In this document: positions 56,223 through 64,000 of the stretch, one piece after another
How positions within the stretch are numbered: position 1 is the first letter of the stretch
Layout of the letters: every line of letters begins with the position of its first letter
Assembly: GCF_001619985.1 (NCBI RefSeq)
Contig: NW_017264196.1
Span: forward strand, 744,001 to 808,000
DNA length: 64,000 bases
Direction of reading: 5' to 3'
Source of the DNA: Xylona heveae TC161
Taxonomy: Eukaryota; Ascomycota; Xylonomycetes; Xylonales; Xylonaceae
Program-made: the position numbers and the translations under genes
The notes under the pieces: generated by a model
Told to the model about the DNA's origin: nothing
Seen by the model: the letters and a program-made list of their open reading frames with translations, nothing else
Databases searched by the model: none

Positions 56223-57873
56223 TCATCTTTTGCCGAACTGAGATTCAAGGCATTTGAGAGTCTAGAAGCAAATTGATTAAGTTAGTTTGACAGCCAAGGA
56301 AATATATTTGCGGACTCATTGGTAAGGCAACTTACAGTCTCTTTGACTGCACCTTGGTTGAAGAGATATTTGGTCAGGCCCTTGACAACCTCCATCTGTT
56401 CCTCAGGCGTAAGGCCATTGATAGCGGTTTCGATGACACCACCGACCGAAGTCTTGTAGACGGCAATGAAGCTCTGATAGTAAACGAATGCGAAGAAACC
56501 CATAATGAATTGGCAGTCCATGCGGTCCGTGATGCCTCCATGACCGGGAATCGACTCGCCAAAGTCCTTAATCTTGAATGTCCGCTTGAGACCAGACGCG
56601 AAGAAACCGCCAAAGGGAGCAATAAGAGAGGCAAAAGTGGCGAAGACGAGGATGTGAAACTGGATAGGTGCAATGTCGAAGGTGCGGTTGACGTGCGTCC
56701 AGTAAGGCAATTTCCAGGCTTCGGGAATAAAGACGGGATTCGGAGTGCACTCCAGTCCAGTGAAGATATTTGCACCCAGGTCCTGTGGGGAGTATTAGCA
56801 CACAAAACAACGCAGGGATCTGAAGACTTGCTCTGGCGCATTGACTTACGTTGACTGGGCAGATAAAGTACTTGTAGCGCATGAGAGCATTCGTTAAACC
56901 AACACCGAAAATGATAGTGAAGATCCAAGCTCCAACGAATCCTTCAACGGTTTTCTTTGGAGACAGCTTGATGAGCTGGGTGCGACCAAAGGCGATTCCA
57001 CAGATATAGGCGAAAATATCGTTGGTGATAACCAAAGACACGGGCAGGAAGAACCAAATCATTCCTTCGAAAATGTTGTTCATGATAAAATGCGCTTGAA
57101 CTACAATCAAGTAAAGCGCCATGTGTGTCCAGGCGAACTGTGTGAATTGGAATCTGTAGTGTCCCTTTTGCAAGGAGCTCACGAAGAAGACGAAACCTGC
57201 AGGCTTGTCAATGGCCGCGATGGTAGGATGGAGTACTTCTTTGTATAAGAGGCTTACCAATGACATAGAGCATGAAGCTGATAAAGCGGTGGTGAGTAGC
57301 CAAAGGAGAGAGCATTTTGTCTACCAAAACAATGTGCTTAAAGTAGTAAATAACACTCTCTCCGTAAAGGAAGTACATGGTGGTTGCGAGGAAGTACCAG
57401 TTCAGTGACTTGGTGAAACGGATTCTTCGTGCATGGCTGGGAACATTGGCAATGGCAATGACCTCCTTGAAAGAGATGATCTGCACAGAGGTGATGATAG
57501 CGATAATGTAGATATGCCCAGCGAACATGGCTCCGAAAAAGCCTGCAATCATAATAAAAGTCCATATTGTTCGGGTGATGAAGGTTTGCTTTTTCTTCTC
57601 GTATTCTGACGGCGTTGGCTGCTCAGCCTGCAGGAATGGTCACTGGTTAGCACAAATCCACAAAGTTTGGCACTCTGCCAATTGTTTCCTATGAAATTGA
57701 AATCATCTGCTTAAGGGGTTCCAACTCACTGCTCCTTTAGCAACTGCACTGTTTCTTGCCTGGCCCGAGACCTCAGAAGTCGCGTCGCTCACTTCAGAAA
57801 CACTGTGTCTTCTCCCTTCTGAGGCATCACTGCCTCGATGTTGAAACTTGACATTGCGCCTGGACCTAGGCAT
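56223..57873 (-). CDS. cds1: CDP-diacylglycerol synthase / phosphatidate cytidylyltransferase (exons 57730..57873, 57258..57627, 56850..57196, 56336..56782, 56223..56261)
   Basis: 448 residues. It makes CDP-diacylglycerol from phosphatidate and CTP for phosphoinositide and cardiolipin synthesis; ER membrane. It has a Ser/Arg-rich N-terminus, several membrane segments (WTFIMIAGFFGAMFAGHIYI; FLPVSLVITNDIFAYICG) and the CDS family signature SPKKTVEGFVGAW with KDFGESIPGHGGITDRMD. The last, 39-nt exon (TLKCLESQFGKR) was found by splice signals: GTAAGT donor at 56335 and TTCTAG acceptor. All phases close. Start: ATG 57873; a GTG upstream is not used. It shares a 0.8-kb divergent promoter with uvsD. 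Confidence 0.93.
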
Positions 57874-58671
57874 GATGCCCTTCACGCTTTAGTGATTCTG
57901 AAAACGTTTGTTCACCTCAGCCCAATGCTTTTCTTTGTGCGGAGAGAGAAACAAGCGCAGATTAAGGCGATAATCCCCGATTTGCGATGCTGGATGGTGG
58001 ATTGTCTTAGATGTTTAGAGGGAAGCTGGGTGGGGTCCTTTAAGGCGTTAAACACTGCCACCCGAAACAAATCTCCCCAAAATTTCCGGCTGACGACGGA
58101 GCCTTGTGATGCAGCGAAAGCAACGAAAACCTTGCCTATCGCTCGCTCTTAAATTGGCCGAAATAAATAAATCCCAATATGGGTTCGACCAATGCGACTT
58201 GATATAAAAAAAAAATGAAACGTTTCAGTAACTGGATTGATCAGGACAATGCTTGAGCTGTAAGACGTCGCGCCGAAAGCAGGCTGCTGTCTCGCTACGT
58301 CAGCCGCCGCGGTTGCTTCAATTATTTCACCAAGATTTAACTAAGCGGCTGCAGTTTTCCAGTAAGCTCCTCGCCTGAGCAATTCCACGAAAAGTACTTG
58401 ATTGCCTTCCACGAATCAGCGAACGAATAAGTACCGATACCCCTTGTAAGTTTAAAACACACGCGCTACGAAGCTCTTTTTTATGTGGTTGCTCCGGTCA
58501 CCCAGATAGGCCTGACACGCTCTCAATATCAATTTGTTATGGGATTCTATAGCGACCTCTTCGCCATTGTGTCGACCATAACCTTTGTCAATTGACCTAA
58601 ACAACTCTACACCACTGTAGCTGGGAATTGACTCGTGAAATATTAAAAAACATTTTAGCTGTCCTCATGGC
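57874..58671. promoter_or_regulatory. Divergent promoter of cds1 and uvsD
   Basis: 798 bp with A-rich and CT-rich patches; no TATA or GATA cluster stands out. An out-of-frame ATG overlaps the uvsD start (see findings). Confidence 0.4.
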
Positions 58672-61231
58672 ATGGCAGGCTCAGAAGACGAGTTCTTTTC
58701 TGACGATGGCTTGGACGCCCTACCGCCAGATACACTTCGTGACTTAGAGCACAGTGCTCTGCTGTCGACGCAGCATCAAAGCGCACGAGCAGCATCAGTC
58801 CATGCAACGCAGCCTTGGAATGCAGAGAAGGGGCTACCTGCAAATGGGCGGTTGAAGCGTCAAGAACTTTTAGAATCAAATAGGCGAGCTAATGCTAGCT
58901 ATTCTGCACAATATGATTCGCACCATCCATCATCCGATTACGGATTTGATAATGAGGTTATTGATACCGAAATCTTAGGGTCAACGGAGGCTGTTGAGGA
59001 GGTGCCTGACGTGCAAAGACAAAATATTTCGACAGCACAGATGGGCCATGTTGGTGCTCTACATCAGGGCGCCCTTCCCCAGGTGTGGGCTGAGGACAGT
59101 GTCTACCATGATGCACCCGTTGATGCTCATTCCCGGATGCATTCAGATGAGGATCAAGATGATTCCTTAGAGGGCGGAAGAGATGATGGAAATGGAATAA
59201 CCATTCAGAAAAAGCTCCAGCAGGTCCGGACCCCATCCCATTTCCTTCTGATTGTGATCTCATAAACTCTGACTGAACTAGCTCTTGCACGACAAAGAGG
59301 AGTTGGAAAGATCACTCCGTGAGGCATCTGATTCAGCTCTAACACGGGCCGGAGAAATTGCCATTCTTCGCGCAAACAAAGAGAAGGCAGACAAGGAGCA
59401 TGAGAGAAAATCGAGAGCGCTTGAGAAGATTCATCAAGACGAACTCATTAAGCACCAACGAAATTATGACCTTGAAAGAAAAGAAAATGAAAGAATTGCC
59501 ACAGAAATTCGATTTCTGCAACAGGATCTTGCCGAGGAGACCGGAAAAGTTAAAAGCATGAAGAGGTCATTACGGACTGGCGACGGTCAAGCCAATATGC
59601 CCGCTCAAAGCCCCAGTCCCCTGACAACACCCAGGAAGGGAAAGTCTCGATCTTACGGTGATGGATTTGATGATGATGAAATGGTACTTATCTCCCCTGG
59701 GAAGTCCAGAGCCAAATCCAAACCGAGCACACCACGGGCCGGATCGAAACGAAAGAGAAGAGCAACGGAGAACAGCCCCAGCCTTCCCTTACAATTTAGC
59801 CAACCTAGGGCAAGTTTTACTTCCGAGGCCAAGGGAGACCAAAGCCAAAATCAAATCATCGATGCATCTTTGCTACGGCGATTCGATAAAGATGATCATC
59901 GATTTGAGGTGAATTGTCCTGCCTCAACACCTCTCAAGCTGCGACTGACACTCGAATACAGTTCCTTCAGGAGATCCTCAATCATCGTGCTCACGGGGAA
60001 GGAGATAGAACATTTGCAAGGCTTTCTGCATATACATTCCCCTCCTCAGACGCTACATTTTCCTCGATTTTTCTGGACAAGTTGCAGCTTCTCACGTACG
60101 ATAGTGAGATTGAAAACTTCCCAGCAGCTGTGTGCGATATTATTTTATCTCTCTGGTCTGGTTGCTTGGAAGAGAAACTGGTAAAACCCCAACAATGGAA
60201 AACATTTTCTTTAGACGTGAAAAACGAAGAAATTGACTGGTATCTAGTATTCTCCAATCTCCTTATTCGTCGAATTTCTGCTGTTCATTCTTACGCTTGA
60301 CACAATTTCGACCGCCCCATTTATCATTGATGAAGTCGTTCGACTAACTCAAGCTACGGCTGACCTTCATATCATGCCTCGCCATACACGTGAGCCGATC
60401 TCGCAGTTGAATCCAGAGATCGATGTGGACGCCTGTCTATCTCTTCTTTTCGTTACATCACTTGGCTGCAATCACAGCGAAGAGCATATTACTCGTTTTT
60501 GGAAGTGTATGAGATTCGACTTTGTCTTCATGGCCCTTGGTATCAACCAAAAACTCAAGCATATCCTCGCAATGCTTGACATTCTAAGCACCGGTGCACT
60601 GAAAGAGGGGCTTGGCCCCGTCCTGAGCTCGCCTCAAAACGTAAGAGATGAGCATGCTAATCATCTCATTGATTCCATGACGAGATTTCTCTTTCAGGCA
60701 CCTCTTGAAGACAAGAATGAGGAACCATATAGTAGCACGGATATCAAAGCTCTGAGGCTCAAAGTCGTCGATATACTCCGCGCCTTATCGTTGAGCGACC
60801 ATGGCGGGCGACTCATTGCTTCTCACCGCACTGCCATTGGACGATTAGTCAACTCGATCAGCGACAGTGTCAACGACTTGTATGATTTCTTCTCTGATTA
60901 TGAGTGCAGTGCGCAAATCGTCAATACCGCTGTCCGTTTGCTCTTCTACCTCCGCGTCTCGCAAACGTCACTCATCAACATGAGAACCAAGCTGGATGCC
61001 CTGCCATCGGGCGGCGGCACCCACAATTACATTGTCAGCCTTACTCGGATCGCTTTCAGCGATGGCTTTGTACTAGAGGCCGGGATTGACGATGATGTAG
61101 TCGACTATGCGCATCAAATGCTGGAGGATTTCATCACCCCCGATGAAGGAGAGGCTTTACTTGCGGCTTTCGGATCGCTAAGCGTTTCAAGAGAAAACAC
61201 TTCCAAAGCTGAAACTACGACTTTGGCTTGA
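58672..61231 (+). CDS. uvsD: UvsD/ATRIP-type DNA-damage checkpoint protein (join 58672..59223, 59282..59908, 59962..60180, 60248..61231)
   Basis: 793 residues, ATRIP/Rad26/UvsD family. These proteins recruit ATR-type kinase (UvsB) to RPA-coated DNA. The acidic N-terminus EDEFFSDDGLDALPPDTL fits the RPA-binding motif. A coiled coil follows (HDKEELERSLREASD; DLERKENERIATEIRFLQ), then basic/Pro-rich segments (SKPSTPRAGSKRKRRA) and a helical C-terminal half (FVEFLLFILTLDTIS; AVRLLFYLRVS). Intron 1 uses a rare GTCCGG donor. The apparent break near 60.2 kb is a normal 67-nt intron (GTAAAA donor, TATCTAG acceptor), after which EEKLYSPISLFVEF is continuous. Start: ATG 58672; an ATG 5 nt upstream is out of frame. 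Confidence 0.87.
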
Positions 61232-61550
61232 TTGGAATGCGGTGCTATTCAAGGCGGGACTGTCATAATGATTAGCGCACTATCCCTTTCGGTGGGTTTG
61301 TGTTGCGCTTTTGGTTGCCACTGGATGATTGGAGTTTAGCCAAGAATGTTTTTCACTGGCGTCTGCATTTGGAGCCTGAATGTTTTTGATACCGATGGGA
61401 TAGACCAATACTGTACACCCAAATTTAGGGAAAATTTTATTTATATTATAATATATGAGCTCTTATGAGTTTGACAACTGGAAGATAGGCCATTGATTGT
61501 GAATTTACCAAGCGTTTCCCCCACCAACAGAGAAATATGACAAAGGGGTA
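61232..61550. other. Convergent spacer, uvsD and thiolase 3' ends
   Basis: 319 bp, AT-rich, including a TTTATATTATAATATATGA-like stretch near 61439. No gene is seen. Confidence 0.55.
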
Positions 61551-63029
61551 CTATAATTGTTCATTGATGAAGAGACCCGCCATTCCCATACCTGTACCGA
61601 CACACATACTCGTTAATAAGACCTTCTTATGAGTTCTCCGTAATTCGCTCAGTCCCGTGCAGATCTGCCTGGCACCAGTGCAGCCGAGCGGATGCCCCAA
61701 AGCAATAGCGCCGCCGCGGGGATTCACCTTGGCGTGATCAAGGCCCAAGACATCCAAACAATATACTGCCATTGAAGCAAAGGCTTCATTAAGTTCAATT
61801 ATGTCGATATCTGAGAGACTCAATTGGAGCTTTCCAAGAAGTTTAGGGATAGCAATGGATGGTCCAATGCCCATGATACGAGGCGCGACACCCGCAACAG
61901 TAGCACCGCAGTATTTGGCCAAGATTGGCAGGTGAAGAGCTTCGGCTTTAGACCGCTTCATGAGAAGTATTGCCGCGGCTATGAGAAAAAAAGATCTTAG
62001 TAAGTTGCCTCAGAATCAAGGAGCAGAAAACAGGAATAGTTAAAAGGCAACATGAGAAATGGAAAGAGTCACTCACCTCCATCGGTCATTTGACTACTAT
62101 TTCCAGCCGTACTTTTGTCACCAAAAGCCGAAAAAGCTGGCCGAAGCTTGTTCAAACTCTCAAAAGTGGTGCCCCATCGCGGTCCTTCATCTTTAGTGAG
62201 AGTGACTGTCTTCTGCTCGCCGGATTTCGGATCCTTGACCGTGGTAGTGATGGGGGTAATTTCATCATCGAACCAGCCTTCCTTTTGTGCACGCTCTGCT
62301 CGATGATAGGATTCCGCCGCATATCGATCTTGCGTTTCCCTTAGAATATCAAAATCCTTGCCCACATTCTCCGATGTCTGACCCATTGGCTGCAAGCAGT
62401 CAGCAGCCTCTGGCTTCTCCATGACTTCAGCGTCAAAGGAACTGAGCCGCTCTCCGCTAGCCGACATGATTTCTGCCCCCATTGCAAGACCACATTCGAT
62501 GTTCCCAGCACTAATCTGATTGGCAATATCTTGAACAGCTTTTAGTCCAGAGGAGCAGAATCTATTCGCCGTAGAAGCTCCGGTTGTATTTGGAAATCCG
62601 GCTGCTAGTGCAGCTGCGCGGACATAATATGCTGCTTTACCATCGTTGACCTAACGACCAGTGAGCAATCTGAACAGGATGTACGCAGGTTCACAGAATT
62701 ACAAACATTTCCCAAACAAATGTCCTCGATCAATTGTGGATCCAAGCCCGACTTTTCATTTACGGCTTTGAGAAGTTTGCAGAGCAATGCGTCGAGAGAT
62801 GTGTCTTTGAGACCGCCCTTGAAGGCTTTGCATAGAGGCGTTCGTATCGCCAGGGTGATGACTACATCGTCTGGGTTCTTCTGAGAGCTAGATTGAATCT
62901 CGTATGAGCATGTAAACCTATAGAAAAAACAATAGGGAAGCTATTGCCGTGCAAAACTTACAGGGCAGCCAGCCCAGATTTGGCAGGGCTGAGGTGGTTT
63001 AGGATCGAACTTAGTCTTTCCGTAGCCAT
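61551..63029 (-). CDS. pot1: Peroxisomal 3-ketoacyl-CoA thiolase (exons 62962..63029, 62707..62917, 62077..62650, 61551..61978)
   Basis: 426 residues. It cleaves 3-ketoacyl-CoA to acetyl-CoA in peroxisomal beta-oxidation. The N-terminus MATERLSSILNHL contains a classical PTS2 signal: Arg-Leu, five residues, His-Leu. Active-site motifs are present: the nucleophile Cys in NRFCSSGLKA, NEAFASMA, GHPLGCTGARQ with the catalytic His, and CVGTGMGMA near the C-terminus. All phases close; the 44-nt intron 1 is the shortest accepted here. The third junction gives TDGAAAILLMKR. The donor GTTTGT in intron 2 is unusual but the join LGNVNDGKAA is typical. Start: ATG 63029. Confidence 0.95.
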
Positions 63030-63952
63030 GATTATTTTGCAATCATATATTAGTGATGATTTTGTAAGGAGAACCAGTCTCTGGTAAGCTCATAATATTA
63101 TTCTGAAAACAGAGACCTCTTCATTTAAGCTATCTTATTCGAGCTCAAAAATGTGGGGAAGTTTACAGACCGCGGGGATAAGCCTCGGTAATACCGTCAT
63201 CCCTTTGGTTTAGCCACAGCAGTTGACCTCGGCATCTTTTTAACGAGTCGTAGTTAAGACTCTCCACTACGAGCACTCTGCCTAAGTAAGGTAGTCACTG
63301 CCAACCTAAGGCAGCAAAGTACAGGTCTAGTCTTCACAGGACATCAAAGAATCTTTGATCAACAAGCCACTCCTGTAGATGCATGTCAAGCAGGGGACTC
63401 ATAAAAAACGATGTTATATCATTCTGTCTATATGACTTTGTTCTGTCTGTAACCCGGCGCAATCCACAAGAAATCTCCCCCTCCGATACGTGTCTTCCGG
63501 TCAAGGTCCAACAGCGAGCTACTACTATGCGGCGTTTTTGACTTGACCCCCCAGAGAGCAGCATCGATTATTACCTATGAAGAAGATTCAGCACTTTTAT
63601 ATCGATACAATTCAATGCAATCACTTTGGGTCTGACATGTCTCCTCCGTAATGCTGGCAAAAGCTCTACATTATCACCATTGTTGTTATCCACGAGTGGT
63701 GAGGTTAGTGCGTGGTTAGAAGCGGAAAAATAGCCGAAACGCGAATGGATTGCTGTCCGGAAAGGAAACTCGAGCGCAATTGCTGACAAAATTCCCGAGA
63801 GGCCGGTCCTCTGGACATGAAGTAATTGAAGACAGTCTGCCAACAGGGAACGTTTCCCCATCGCAATTGCTCTATTTTCGTCTCACAAAGCTTGGACCAA
63901 ACAGCACAGTGCTACTTCAGCACATATTTCGTGCAATTGAGGTCTGTCCATC
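63030..63952. promoter_or_regulatory. Divergent promoter with two CCTCGG (FarA/FarB-type) sites
   Basis: 923 bp between the thiolase and the gene at the window edge. CCTCGG occurs on the plus strand at 63183-63188 and 63227-63232, 44 bp apart and 154-203 bp upstream of the thiolase ATG. CCTCGG is the reported core site of the fatty-acid regulators FarA and FarB in Aspergillus. No other gene is seen. Confidence 0.5.
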
Positions 63953-64000
63953 ATGTTTAGAGCTACGACGCGCTCTGGCCTTGTACGGTCACTACCGTCA
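63953..64000 (+). CDS. Start of a probable mitochondrial protein (partial)
   Basis: An ATG at 63953 opens a frame to the end of the window with only 16 codons visible: MFRATTRSGLVRSLPS. The Arg/Ser/Thr-rich, acid-free sequence with spaced arginines looks like a mitochondrial presequence. No product can be named. The call is an inference from composition and position opposite the thiolase promoter. Confidence 0.4.
   Translation, partial: MFRATTRSGLVRSLPS

Noticed and set aside
60180-60330. Apparent frameshift in uvsD
   Set aside because: A 67-nt intron (60181..60247) with a TATCTAG acceptor restores a conserved frame, so the gene is intact.
1-64000. Transposons, proviruses, secondary-metabolite cluster, CRISPR, rRNA
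   Set aside because: No transposase, reverse transcriptase or integrase motif, no long terminal or inverted repeats with target duplications, no polyketide or peptide synthetase, and no prokaryotic features were seen by eye on either strand.

Overview
This is a 64-kb piece of a filamentous ascomycete (Pezizomycotina) nuclear chromosome. The evidence is short introns (mostly 45-110 nt) with GTAAGT-like donors and CTAAC/CTGAC branch points, single genes on both strands, about half G+C, and the gene set: siroheme nitrite reductase plus nitrate reductase, a class VI chitin synthase, a Cdc3/AspB-type septin, a caleosin and a UvsD/ATRIP checkpoint protein. Eurotiomycetes is my best guess at class level, but nothing here fixes the species. 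I see no transposon, provirus, rRNA, tRNA or CRISPR.

Layout from left to right. 0-20 kb: the 3' part of an Mbp1/Res-type ankyrin transcription factor (+), a short-chain dehydrogenase (-), a PTEN-type lipid phosphatase (+), an AspB septin (+), a Pom33/TMEM33-type ER membrane protein (+), a SulP transporter with a STAS domain (+), then a 1.2-kb spacer of stacked simple repeats and the kinetochore protein Fta1/CENP-L (-). 20-31 kb: niiA and niaD in head-to-tail order on the minus strand, each with its own promoter, then a caleosin gene (-). 31-44 kb: Hsp88/Sse1 (-), class VI chitin synthase (-) and the nonsense-mediated decay factor Upf2/Nmd2 (-). 44-64 kb: a small unknown protein (-), a Tos4-like FHA protein (-), a Cic1/Utp30-type ribosomal-L1-domain protein (+), palmitoyl-protein thioesterase (-), a possible tiny membrane protein (-), the CTD-kinase cyclin Ctk2 (+), CDP-diacylglycerol synthase (-), UvsD/ATRIP (+), a peroxisomal 3-ketoacyl-CoA thiolase with a PTS2 signal (-), and the first 16 codons of a probable mitochondrial protein (+).

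Most genes are unrelated housekeeping genes. Two groups work together. niaD and niiA carry out nitrate to nitrite to ammonium, and the niaD promoter has two exact NirA-type CTCCGCGG sites as well as GATA sites. The thiolase promoter carries two CCTCGG elements, the core recognised by the fatty-acid regulators FarA/FarB, and is shared with the divergent gene at the right edge.

Exon boundaries were worked out by hand from splice signals, reading phase and family conservation. For nearly all genes the phases close exactly. The uncertain points are the start of the PTEN gene, the start of the septin, the last exon of nmd2 and the small membrane ORF near 52.4 kb. I did not find a convincing undescribed biological system. 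The best leads are unusual gene structures and regulatory sites, listed as findings.
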